Source of the DNA: Cryomorphaceae bacterium
GTDB lineage: Bacteria; Bacteroidota; Bacteroidia; Flavobacteriales_D; Crocinitomicaceae
Direction of reading: 5' to 3'
Assembly (NCBI GenBank): GCA_027490665.1
Contig: JAIXXP010000082.1
Coordinates: 1-50,670, forward strand
Length of the DNA: 50,670 nucleotides
In this document: piece after piece, positions 30,241-37,478 of the stretch
Numbering within the stretch: the stretch's first letter is position 1
Layout of the letters: every line of letters begins with the position of its first letter
Notes under the pieces: generated by a model
The model's input: the letters and a program-made list of their open reading frames with translations, nothing else
What the model was told of the DNA's origin: nothing
The model's database searches: none
Translations under genes and position numbers: made by a program

Positions 30241-31340
30241 AAAATATCAATTGTCCATTCCGTCATGTCAAATTCTTGGCTTGGAATTACGCGTATTAAT
30301 AACTCTGTTGGTTTATCTTTTTGATAAACATAATTATAAGATAACTGCCCCGATCCTTGCGCATAACCCAATGGAATCAGGTAGTCTAAATTATATTTTT
30401 TTCCGTCTAAAACTAGTTTGTCAAATTGTTTGTCAGCTGTGACGTCTACAAGTTTTCCATCATAAATAAGCTCAACTCTATCTGGAATTTGAAACATATC
30501 ATACTTGAGTACTACTGTTCCGCTCTGCTTACCTAAATCAAAGGTGTAGGTTTTAGGTTCATTTGTTCCCTTTGGTTCTTTGATTTTTTGACAAGGTCTG
30601 ATTTCTTGCTTCGTTTTTTCAATTTTTTCCTTCAGTTTCTGTCTTTCCTCTTCTTTCTTTGTGAGCTCCCTTTCAGTTTGCCATTTGTCATAGTAACAGC
30701 GTAAATGAGCTCCAAATTGGGTACATTGGCTAATTAGCCAGAGCAACAGCAGTGCCAAAAGCAGGTACAACAACCAGCGCAGGCATCCAGAAGGCGCTGA
30801 GCACCCAGCAGGCCTACAACCATTGATTTTTGGTAAACAACCATTCATTTGAAAAGAGGCACATCCTTTGTTGTCAAACCAATTATTGTCGTTCCATTGA
30901 TTTTTTCTAAACTTATTTTCTTCGCCTTCTTCTTCTTTTGGCAGCGTAAGATCTTGGTATTTGTTTTTTACGGCCTGAGTGTAAATTGTCCCTTTAATTG
31001 TCCCAAAAGTTTTCTGATCGGTTGTTTGTACACCAATAAGTTCAATATCAGCTAATTTTGCTCCCTTTAATGAAAAAATTGCGTCGTGCTGAAGTGGTAA
31101 ATATGGGGATTTCTGTATTTCGATGTTGGTGAGTTCTTCGAAATTCAATTTACCTGTTGAGTCTAAATATTCTTTTTCGCTTATTTCTGTTGCAATGGTG
31201 ATGATTCCGCGGTAAATATCGATTTGGTGTTCAGAGCCACTTGGCAATTCAGAGGCTGCCGTTAACAGTTGTTTTTGTTGGGTGGTAAAAGTCCCTTCAA
31301 AAGCACCCTTGACAATATATTTAATTGCTGCTTCTGACAT
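30231..31340 (-). CDS. Single-pass membrane protein with Cys-rich stalk and beta-sandwich C-terminus
   Basis: ATG at 31340 (M-S-E-A-A-I-K-Y-I-V) is used; a GTG seven codons upstream is possible. Residues 1-140 form an N-terminal domain shared with the next upstream gene (Y-I-V-x-G-x-F-x-G-x-F-x-T). A Cys/Gly-rich stretch with N-G-C repeats leads into one transmembrane helix (L-L-Y-L-L-L-A-L-L-L-L-W), then a coiled coil (K-K-E-E-E-R-Q-K-L-K-E-K-I). A C-terminal beta-sandwich has Y-D-M-F-Q-I-P-D-R-V-E-L-I-Y-D-G. The first 20 bases overlap the end of the OmpA-like gene. Function is unknown. Confidence 0.7.
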   Translation of the reverse strand: MSEAAIKYIVKGAFEGTFTTQQKQLLTAASELPSGSEHQIDIYRGIITIATEISEKEYLDSTGKLNFEELTNIEIQKSPYLPLQHDAIFSLKGAKLADIELIGVQTTDQKTFGTIKGTIYTQAVKNKYQDLTLPKEEEGEENKFRKNQWNDNNWFDNKGCASFQMNGCLPKINGCRPAGCSAPSGCLRWLLYLLLALLLLWLISQCTQFGAHLRCYYDKWQTERELTKKEEERQKLKEKIEKTKQEIRPCQKIKEPKGTNEPKTYTFDLGKQSGTVVLKYDMFQIPDRVELIYDGKLVDVTADKQFDKLVLDGKKYNLDYLIPLGYAQGSGQLSYNYVYQKDKPTELLIRVIPSQEFDMTEWTIDILCP

Positions 31341-32412
31341 TACTTTTTTGTTTTTTGACACGAATAGTCACTTTCATGTTTTGATTATACTCTCGAATTC
31401 CTTTTGCAACCAACATTTTATCTAATGCTAATGGTTGCGCATATTTATCGGTTCTGCGTATAACGGTTAACTTTTCTTTTGAAATACCTTTTGATTCTAA
31501 AATGGCTTGAATTCTTTGCGCGCGTTTCAAATCTATGTTTGCATTTTCAATACTCGGAATATCTCGATGGCCTTCCAAGATGAAAACTTTATCGTCATAG
31601 GTTTTTATCACTTTCACTAACCTATCTAAAGTCCCGTTTACACCAGTAGAGTTTAGATGCAAATCTGTGGAATTTCGATAAAAATATATTTTAGAAACAT
31701 TAGCCAAGGCATTTTTTAAATTTTGATTGTATTGCTCATTGGTCTTTTTGAGCTCTTTTTCTTTTTCAAGTAATTCCTTTTTCTTGAGCGCAGATTCTAC
31801 GCAAGCTTTATCGTCATTAGAAATTTCATTGCACTTTCGCAAGAAAGCGAGTAGGAGCAAGAGCAGTAATAGCAACCAAAAAATTCTCCAAAAATTAGCC
31901 AAACAGCCTTGATAGAAAGTTCCGCAACCATTTACTCCGCTGTTTAAACAGCCATTATTGGTCCGATACCATTGTTCGTTCTCGCTGTAACCTGTATTGT
32001 CAAATGGATCAGGTTTGAGTTTTTTGAGTTGAGGCGCTGCGTATGTTTTACCGTAAGCCAAAGACTCAATTTCTCCATATGTTTGCCCTTCAATTTCTGT
32101 AGTCCTGATAATTTTAGGATCGATTAGGATCAGCTGCGTAAATGAAAATGTTTGACTACCGGTGAACGGTCCGTTTGCATTGGCGTTGACTGAAATATTA
32201 GGTACGTCTGAGAGTACAAAACTTTTCAGCTTTCTGTAATTTTCCGGGCTATACTCGCTACTAAATCCCTCGACGTTAAAAGTGCCTTGGTACACCTGAA
32301 CCGTATGAAGATTGTTTATAGGTGGGTTATCTGCATTGCCTAGCGGACCACCTTGTTTAGTTTTGAATAGTCCCTTGAAATGACCATATACAATATAAGG
32401 ACCTGTTGTCAT
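31321..32412 (-). CDS. Single-pass membrane protein with diverged OmpA-like C-terminal domain
   Basis: ATG at 32412 is favoured over TTG at 32415. The N-terminal domain starts T-G-P-Y-I-V-Y-G-H-F-K-G-L-F-K-T and matches its downstream neighbour. A Cys/Gly stretch (N-N-G-C-L-N-S-G-V-N-G-C) precedes a Leu-rich membrane helix, a coiled coil, then a C-terminal module resembling OmpA_C: I-Y-F-Y-R-N-S-T-D-L, I-L-E-G-H-R-D, N-I-D-L-K-R-A-Q-R-I and an R-V-K-K end. OmpA-like domains bind peptidoglycan, so it may bridge membrane and wall. It is 24 bases downstream of the DUF4407 gene. Confidence 0.75.
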   Translation of the reverse strand: MTTGPYIVYGHFKGLFKTKQGGPLGNADNPPINNLHTVQVYQGTFNVEGFSSEYSPENYRKLKSFVLSDVPNISVNANANGPFTGSQTFSFTQLILIDPKIIRTTEIEGQTYGEIESLAYGKTYAAPQLKKLKPDPFDNTGYSENEQWYRTNNGCLNSGVNGCGTFYQGCLANFWRIFWLLLLLLLLLAFLRKCNEISNDDKACVESALKKKELLEKEKELKKTNEQYNQNLKNALANVSKIYFYRNSTDLHLNSTGVNGTLDRLVKVIKTYDDKVFILEGHRDIPSIENANIDLKRAQRIQAILESKGISKEKLTVIRRTDKYAQPLALDKMLVAKGIREYNQNMKVTIRVKKQKSNVRSSN

Positions 32413-32439
32413 CAAACCACTTTTTAATCATTCACAACA

Positions 32440-33648
32440 TTAGTCGTTCGTGATAAACTTATTTGGATCCTTTTCTATTTCTTCTTTTTCTTTTGCGGCA
32501 TACAAACTCATGGCATGCTGGGCATTTTCTTTTTCAAGGTCGTTTTGATGCTTGGCTACTTCTGCGATACGCATAGCATTGTAATTCTCGCGATAACGAT
32601 GCATATTGTTGTTTTCGTCAGTAATTTCGCGCAGGGAAATACCTTGTTTGGCTTCAAGTATTTGAGCTACATTTTCTTGCATCCAGTCATAAGATGACTT
32701 AACAAGCATCATCTTGAAAAGAATTGGTGCGACCTCTATAATGACAAACATCAATCTGACCAACCAGGTTGGAACGGAAGAACCTGGGATGTGCTCAAGT
32801 GCAAGAACACGGTCTAGCAATCCGTGGGAGGAATTGTTTACCTCACTGAGTTTTGAGATTTTATCTTTTTTCTCCTTGTTGTAGCGATCGAGTTCAATAT
32901 CAATGATTTTAATTTTTTGTTGTTGCTCAGTTATTCTTGTAAGAACTGCGTTTGCCATATTTTCAAATTTTCGACATTGAGGTCCGCAACCACCATTTTC
33001 ACTTTCAGCTTCTTTGGCAGCTTTTTTCTGATAGGTCTCTCTTTCTTCTTCTAGTTTAGCGATTTTAGCTTCAGCCGTTAGCTTGTCGGGATTCAACTTG
33101 TTGAAATCTGGTGATTTGGTATAAATCTTTTCAATTTTCTTGATTTCAGCCTTCTGTTCCTCTTGGTCAATTTTATAAAATTGTTTGTCGATTTCTTTTT
33201 GAAAGATGTAAACCTCTAGAGGAGCTGAAATCGTAAAGCCTAATAAGGTAGCCATTACAATGCGAATTACTCCGCCAGGCCATATTTCTCTCCAGCCAAT
33301 GTCTTCTTTTCCGTCACCTTTTCCGGTTCCTGAAATGATAAAACGGTCGAGGTTGAAGATAATAAGCCCCCAAACCAAACCAATACCCAGTGAAATGTAA
33401 ATGGAATTGAAAATATACCAAATTGCAAAGCTCATGGATACAAATGCCAAAAAGCCTGTAGCCAATACAATTCCACCAATACCTGCGTATTTGACATGGT
33501 CATAATAAGGTGTGTAACTTAGGATTTGCTTGTCTACACCTGCACAACGCCATAAGAATTGGGTGAGATATTTTCGAAATCCAGTGTATTCTGTTCGCTT
33601 GTAATCTACAAGTTCGTTCATTCCGATAGAATTGTTGTTTTCACTCAT
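32440..33648 (-). CDS. DUF4407 family membrane protein
   Basis: This 402-residue protein starts F-L-W-R-C-A-G-V-D-K-Q-I-L, a DUF4407 hallmark, then three membrane segments within residues 50-165 (F-N-L-D-R-F-I-I-S-G and L-G-F-T-I-S-A-P-L-E). A 120-residue soluble coiled-coil loop follows (K-A-E-I-K-K-I-E-K and K-I-A-K-L-E-E-E-R) with G-G-C-G-P-Q-C, then a final membrane segment (L-M-F-V-I-I-E-V-A-P-I-L). Function of the family is unknown; it is likely a structural core of the complex. Its ATG overlaps the preceding stop by four bases. Confidence 0.85.
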   Translation of the reverse strand: MSENNNSIGMNELVDYKRTEYTGFRKYLTQFLWRCAGVDKQILSYTPYYDHVKYAGIGGIVLATGFLAFVSMSFAIWYIFNSIYISLGIGLVWGLIIFNLDRFIISGTGKGDGKEDIGWREIWPGGVIRIVMATLLGFTISAPLEVYIFQKEIDKQFYKIDQEEQKAEIKKIEKIYTKSPDFNKLNPDKLTAEAKIAKLEEERETYQKKAAKEAESENGGCGPQCRKFENMANAVLTRITEQQQKIKIIDIELDRYNKEKKDKISKLSEVNNSSHGLLDRVLALEHIPGSSVPTWLVRLMFVIIEVAPILFKMMLVKSSYDWMQENVAQILEAKQGISLREITDENNNMHRYRENYNAMRIAEVAKHQNDLEKENAQHAMSLYAAKEKEEIEKDPNKFITND

Positions 33649-34412
33649 GGTAATAGATTTTTATGATTAGTTGGGTTGAGTACTTCGTTGTATTTAGAGG
33701 GCTTAAATGTATCGATTTTTACCATTTTTTGAGCACCGATAAATGTTTTGATATTTTTTTTCAATTGTGTTTCTTGGGTCACGTAAGTGCTGCGTTTCTG
33801 ACTTGTTTTGAAACGTTTGAAGCGATGTTGCAATGTGTTTAAGGATGAATTGAAAGTTGTTTTCAACAGGTTGCTGCCTTTAAATTTCTCCTTGCTTAGT
33901 TTGCGGCTAAGTAGTTTTTTTTCGGGCTGATCAAAGGCATTTGCGCCACCAAGTGTACTTGTTTTTATTTGCTTTACCTGCGCGTCAGCGATTTGTATAG
34001 TGCGCTGAATTTTTCCTTTTAAGGTGTGGGCAGTTAGGACAAAAGTATTGTTACTTGGTTTAACTATAGTAATGAGGCTGTTCTCTTTTAGAGCAGAAAA
34101 TCCGGGTTCAATATCTATTCGAAACGCGCCCTTTACTTGCCAAGATAGTATTATAGGACACCCGACAATCACAGCACTTTGCTGACTCAGGTAATAGTAT
34201 TGCTTCTTTTGGTTTTGATGGATCAAATGTGCTGGTGCTATGCGCCAACTAAAGTCAATGATTTCTGCTTTTTCATTCGAAAACAAAATAACAAGTATCC
34301 TTTTAAAAAAGCCAAGAAAGGGGATAAGCAACATTAAAAATGCCACACTCACAAACAAAATCCAGGCTTGTTGGCTGGAAAGGGTGGCGCACCATTTAAA
34401 AAATTCAAGCAT
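33645..34412 (-). CDS. Membrane-anchored protein with Ig-like domain
   Basis: A 255-residue protein with one N-terminal membrane helix (about residues 16-45). A predicted beta-sandwich follows at residues 80-150: I-I-L-S-W-Q-V-K-G-A-F-R-I-D-I-E-P, then S-N-N-T-F-V-L-T-A, then T-I-Q-I-A-D-A. This is the pattern of a common Ig-like domain with strand L-S-W-x-V and P-x-x-x-Y/F-x-L-T-A. The last 100 residues are Lys-rich and probably disordered. It overlaps its operon neighbours at both ends (8 bases upstream, 4 downstream). Confidence 0.6.
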   Translation of the reverse strand: MLEFFKWCATLSSQQAWILFVSVAFLMLLIPFLGFFKRILVILFSNEKAEIIDFSWRIAPAHLIHQNQKKQYYYLSQQSAVIVGCPIILSWQVKGAFRIDIEPGFSALKENSLITIVKPSNNTFVLTAHTLKGKIQRTIQIADAQVKQIKTSTLGGANAFDQPEKKLLSRKLSKEKFKGSNLLKTTFNSSLNTLQHRFKRFKTSQKRSTYVTQETQLKKNIKTFIGAQKMVKIDTFKPSKYNEVLNPTNHKNLLP

Positions 34413-35355
34413 TGTAAGTCAGGTTAAATACGTGAATATTTTCAAAATTTATTTGTTGTTGCTCAGCTATCGAGAGCGGGGTTGTTGTTTCTAGAAGAAG
34501 GTATGAACGCCCGTTGTGTTCGTGCGTTTTTCCTTCAATGCGCAGGCCGTGAACCCCGACAATCATGTGATGCTCTTCTCCAACCGTACAATAGACCATG
34601 ATGAGATTCAGATGGGCATCCACAATCAATTCTTGCAAGATGCCGCACAACATGACAGATTTACTGTCACAATCGCTGTAGGAGATTACAAATGATTCAT
34701 GCGGTACAGAAACACCAAAGTAGGTGTACTCACCAGCATCAAAATGTGGTTGTCCGTATGGAATATATTGCACGAAGTTAAGTGCAGCTAGTACGCGATT
34801 GTCATAGGAGTCATTGCTGCCTAATTGCTCAATAATAAATGCGCCAATTTGTCTAGACAGTTCTTTGGAATGCTTGATGATTTGATTGTAATCTACACCA
34901 AACTCATAACGCTCGAATGATCTAAAAAAGAAGCCATCTTTATTCATGTTCCGATTCAAAAAATCTTCATCTGTACTTTGTAGTCCAAAATGTTCTGCGT
35001 CTACTTTGGCAAAGTAAGAGCTGTGTGCACCAAAATGACTTACAACATCAGACATTTGGCTGGTGGTGATTTCAGACTTAAAGGTTACATTTCGGTTGTC
35101 TATGAAAGGAAATTCATAGGAAAAACTAGCTTTGTCGTTGGTGATAATGCCGTTGATGCCATAACCAAAAGATGAATATTCGTTGGCAGGGAACCTGTAA
35201 TTTTTAGGTTTACTTGAATGAACGGTAAGTTGCTCAATGATAAGCAGGTTTTGATCATTAACACCATTTTTTGGTGAAATCAAAAAAGAAAAGCCCGTGT
35301 TGATGTATAAAACACATAACACGAGCAGTAAAATGTAAATTTGAAGTTCTGTCAA
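34405..35355 (-). CDS. Transglutaminase-like thiol enzyme, membrane-anchored (copy 1)
   Basis: A 316-residue protein beginning with one membrane helix (I-Y-I-L-L-L-V-L-C-V-L-Y-I). There is no ATG between the preceding amphi-Trp stop and this helix, so the TTG at 35355 is the likely start. The catalytic layout is Cys229 in Y-S-D-C-D-S-K-S, His263 in E-H-H-M-I-V-G-V and Glu289 in Y-L-L-L-E-T-T-T. F-V-Q-Y-I-P-Y lies upstream of the Cys. It is a paralogue of the gene at 28367-29269 but lacks that gene's Cys-rich loop. Role: predicted peptidase or transpeptidase outside the inner membrane. Confidence 0.75.
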   Translation of the reverse strand: MTELQIYILLLVLCVLYINTGFSFLISPKNGVNDQNLLIIEQLTVHSSKPKNYRFPANEYSSFGYGINGIITNDKASFSYEFPFIDNRNVTFKSEITTSQMSDVVSHFGAHSSYFAKVDAEHFGLQSTDEDFLNRNMNKDGFFFRSFERYEFGVDYNQIIKHSKELSRQIGAFIIEQLGSNDSYDNRVLAALNFVQYIPYGQPHFDAGEYTYFGVSVPHESFVISYSDCDSKSVMLCGILQELIVDAHLNLIMVYCTVGEEHHMIVGVHGLRIEGKTHEHNGRSYLLLETTTPLSIAEQQQINFENIHVFNLTYNA

Positions 35356-35382
35356 GGCAGAAAAGTTGAGAAAAAGTGCTGG

Positions 35383-35610
35383 TTAAGCTTCATCTTTCCA
35401 TTTGACTTGAAATTCAAGTTCGTGAGCACCATCACCGCGTTCGTGTTCAATGGTGAATTCTGCTCTGTCCGGCACATAAATTGCTTCTCCCGCAACTGAA
35501 ATTCTGAAGTTTTCATTTTTTTCTATACAGTCGGCTAAACGACGAAGTTTACTTACAAAATCTTCTTTCGAATAACTTTTTTCGATATCTCTTTCGCTCA
35601 TAGTTTTCAT
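35383..35610 (-). CDS. amphi-Trp domain protein, first gene of the operon
   Basis: This 75-residue protein (ATG at 35610; ATG at 35628 and 35601 are alternatives) is a single amphi-Trp domain: Y-S-K-E-D-F-V-S-K-L-R-R-L-A, then F-R-I-S-V-A-G-E-A-I-Y-V-P, and the conserved ending E-L-E-F-Q-V-K-W-K-D-E with its Trp. It has no signal peptide and is probably cytoplasmic. Amphi-Trp proteins are short, widespread and functionally undefined. Its stop and the next start lie in the same frame with 27 bases between. Confidence 0.8.
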   Translation of the reverse strand: MKTMSERDIEKSYSKEDFVSKLRRLADCIEKNENFRISVAGEAIYVPDRAEFTIEHERGDGAHELEFQVKWKDEA

Positions 35611-35624
35611 TTTGTAACGAATAT

Positions 35625-35667
35625 ACATTTTTATGTAATATCATTTCCGATTACGTCATAAAAATGT
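35625..35667. promoter_or_regulatory. Imperfect inverted repeat upstream of the operon, candidate operator
   Basis: A perfect 11-base inverted pair (35625-35635 and 35657-35667) extends inward to ATGTAAT/ATTACGT with a small bulge, giving arms of about 15 bases around a ten-base spacer. It lies just upstream of the first ORF of the 11-gene operon and could be a regulator site or a hairpin at the mRNA 5-prime end. A clear -33/-7 promoter was not found here. Confidence 0.45.
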
Positions 35668-35737
35668 CCCAGGTTGAATCTTGCCTTTTCGCAATGTATC
35701 TTGATACCGACCATTCAAATTAAACTTCCAGTGACTA

Positions 35738-35917
35738 ACGATTCAACTCAATGACCCAAATTCAAACGTGGTATTCTCCATTTATGATGTTCAAGGCAAC
35801 CTGGTCATTGAAGAACGCAGCGCCGTAGCAATTACTGATCTGGATATTTCATCGTTTGCCAATGGTGTTTATTACCTGAATATCGGTACGCAAGTAGTTA
35901 AAGTTGTGAAGCAATAA
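35738..35917 (+). pseudogene. Remnant of a T9SS type A C-terminal sorting domain
   Basis: A 59-codon open stretch ends at TAA 35915-35917 and lacks a start codon; an in-frame TGA lies just upstream. Its translation contains V-V-F-S-I-Y-D-V-Q-G-N-L-V, L-D-I-S-S-F-A-N-G-V-Y-Y-L and a Val/Lys-rich end, the usual core of T9SS sorting tails. The segment before the TGA, read in another frame, gives T-I-Q-I-K-L-P-V, which resembles the preceding strand of the same domain and suggests a frameshift. It is a decayed end of a secreted protein gene. Confidence 0.6.
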
Positions 35918-35998
35918 GTATTTTGCTTGCTCTAGAAATGATGGTTTGTATGGATTGAACGAAGAAACAATCGATAAGTAAGTCTTTGGATTATTCTA

Positions 35999-36028
35999 TT
36001 TTGGTTATCTCAAAATTCATTAGTTTTA
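35999..36028 (+). promoter_or_regulatory. Candidate promoter for the secreted protein/M15 peptidase pair
   Basis: TTTTG at 35999-36003, 17 bases, then TAGTTTTA at 36021-36028, one base from the Bacteroidota -7 consensus. The ATG is 20 bases downstream of the -7 box. Confidence 0.3.
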
Positions 36029-36047
36029 TGAGTTAAATTCATTTACC

Positions 36048-36491
36048 ATGACTAAGTTTTCTGCATTTCTTTTGATTTTTTTATTGGCACAGAGTCTGAC
36101 AGCACAGACTTTAAGAAATTTCAAAACAAAAAATGAGGTAAATCAAACAGAGCGAACTTACATGCTTGATCTACTTAGAGCAGAGGTAAGGGCAATGATC
36201 AATCAAGAAGTTGTTTTTGTCGTAGATCATTTTATGGTTTCTGGAAATTATGCCTGGATGCAAGGCTCAGTTCAGCGTAAAGATGGTGCCAAGCCAAGAA
36301 TGCCATCTGATGGATACGATTGTTGTCATGTTGAGGCGCTTTTTAAAAAAGTCAATGGCAAATGGGTACTCAAAGAAGAAGGTGCATTTAGTACTGACGT
36401 TTGGTATCAATGTTTGCAAGATAGGTACAGAGATGTAGACATGCGTATATTTCCTGAAATAATGAGGCCATATATTAAATGTGACAATTAA
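36048..36491 (+). CDS. Small secreted protein of unknown family
   Basis: This 147-residue protein has a signal peptide (M-T-K-F-S-A-F-L-L-I-F-L-L-A-Q-S-L-T-A-Q). The mature part has a helix (R-T-Y-M-L-D-L-L-R-A-E-V), strands V-V-F-V-V-D-H-F and Y-A-W-M-Q-G-S-V-Q, and three or four Cys (D-C-C-H near residue 91, W-Y-Q-C-L near 122, I-K-C-D at the end) that could form disulfides. I do not recognise it. Its TAA shares a base with the next ATG, so it is coupled to the M15 peptidase. Confidence 0.6.
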   Translation: MTKFSAFLLIFLLAQSLTAQTLRNFKTKNEVNQTERTYMLDLLRAEVRAMINQEVVFVVDHFMVSGNYAWMQGSVQRKDGAKPRMPSDGYDCCHVEALFKKVNGKWVLKEEGAFSTDVWYQCLQDRYRDVDMRIFPEIMRPYIKCDN

Positions 36492-37216
36492 TGCAGTTTT
36501 TACTTATTGCATATTTGTTCGCAGCGGCACTTAACAAAGAGCAATTCTTTTTATCGGCGTATCGTGGCGTTATCACCAAAATAGAACAAAATAAAGTTTC
36601 GTTCTACTCTGGTCATTCGATGGTCTTTGACGACGGAATCTCAAAAAATAAACAAGAACTCCTAGATAAGCCTGATATAGAAGATCAGTTGCACTATAAG
36701 TACAACCAAGGACTTTCTTCTGCAAATACAGATGCGGGAAGGATTCGTAATGAAGCATTTTTTAAAGAAATTTACGGCAAAACGCAGGCTGAGGTGTCTA
36801 AAAATTTAAAAAGCTTGCAATGGTGTCCTAAATTGGCGAATCAAACAATTCAGTTTAATGTAAAAAATGGAGCATACGCTGCCCTGATGCGCGTTTCCAA
36901 TGAATTAGACAAACATCCAGAATGGAAAAAATACTTAACGAATGTTGGGGGAACCTTCAATTGGAGAAACATCAGCGGAACCAATCGTTTAAGTGCTCAT
37001 TCTTTTGGAATAACTATCGATATCAATACAAAATACAGCAATTATTGGCAATGGGATTGTGGTTGTAAAAACGAAGGTGCTACTTTGAAATACCGAAATC
37101 AAATTCCTCTAGCTTTGGTAGCTATTTTTGAAGAGAATGGATTTATATGGGGTGGGCGATGGTTGCATTATGATACAATGCATTTTGAATATCGCCCTGA
37201 GTTTTTCGTTGAGTAA
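36491..37216 (+). CDS. M15 family peptidase (D-Ala-D-Ala or L-Ala-D-Glu carboxy/endopeptidase-like)
   Basis: The 241-residue protein has a short hydrophobic N-terminus (M-Q-F-L-L-I-A-Y-L-F-A-A-A). M15C zinc-peptidase motifs are clear: S-A-H-S-F-G-I-T-I-D (His170, Asp177) and W-L-H-Y-D-T-M-H-F-E (His226, His231), with Glu214/215 between. Such enzymes cut peptidoglycan stem peptides in the periplasm. A coupled small secreted protein precedes it. Confidence 0.85.
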   Translation: MQFLLIAYLFAAALNKEQFFLSAYRGVITKIEQNKVSFYSGHSMVFDDGISKNKQELLDKPDIEDQLHYKYNQGLSSANTDAGRIRNEAFFKEIYGKTQAEVSKNLKSLQWCPKLANQTIQFNVKNGAYAALMRVSNELDKHPEWKKYLTNVGGTFNWRNISGTNRLSAHSFGITIDINTKYSNYWQWDCGCKNEGATLKYRNQIPLALVAIFEENGFIWGGRWLHYDTMHFEYRPEFFVE

Positions 37217-37387
37217 GTTGCTATTTTGTTGATTTGATTGTAGCAATACAGATTTCAGATCCTCTCGTATTTGTTCAATCCAAGCATAGAAACCCCAGCC
37301 TTGCTGCGCAAGACTTTGTCAGGATTTAAACTCCTTCCTCAGTACGTGCAGTGGACAAAACGCCTTTATTCGCTGCGCTCATTTGGA

Positions 37388-37446
37388 CATTTTTCATTTT
37401 TTATACCTTTTGCGAATGAATTCGCAACGGCTTTAAATGAAAAATG
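37388..37446. repeat. Large inverted repeat with nested hairpin
   Basis: Arms CATTTTTCATTT (37388-37399) and AAATGAAAAATG (37435-37446) are perfect complements. Inside, TTGCGAA and TTCGCAA surround TGAA. The right arm overlaps the left arm of the tRNA terminator stem, so the two structures cannot both form. Confidence 0.6.
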
Positions 37447-37471
37447 CCCTCCGCGTAGCGGAAGGCATTTT
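37441..37471 (-). terminator. Terminator downstream of tRNA-Arg
   Basis: AAAATGCC and GGCATTTT with inner CCGC/GCGG form a strong stem with one C/A mismatch, followed in the minus direction by a T-rich stretch. It lies eight bases past the tRNA 3-prime end. Confidence 0.7.
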
Positions 37472-37478
37472 GTCAGTG

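Larger units (their letters stand above)
37217..37478. other. Non-coding stretch with tRNA-like fragment and hairpins
   Basis: No credible gene lies in these 262 bases. They hold a fragment resembling the tRNA 3-prime end (37318-37335), a long hairpin (37388-37446), a nested one (TTGCGAA/TTCGCAA) and a terminator-like stem (37441-37471) before the tRNA. Confidence 0.7.

Noticed and set aside
35355-35391. Possible readthrough fusion of the amphi-Trp and first transglutaminase-like proteins
   Set aside because: They share a frame across one TAA, but the downstream protein has its own TTG start just before a signal-anchor helix, so two separate proteins are more likely.
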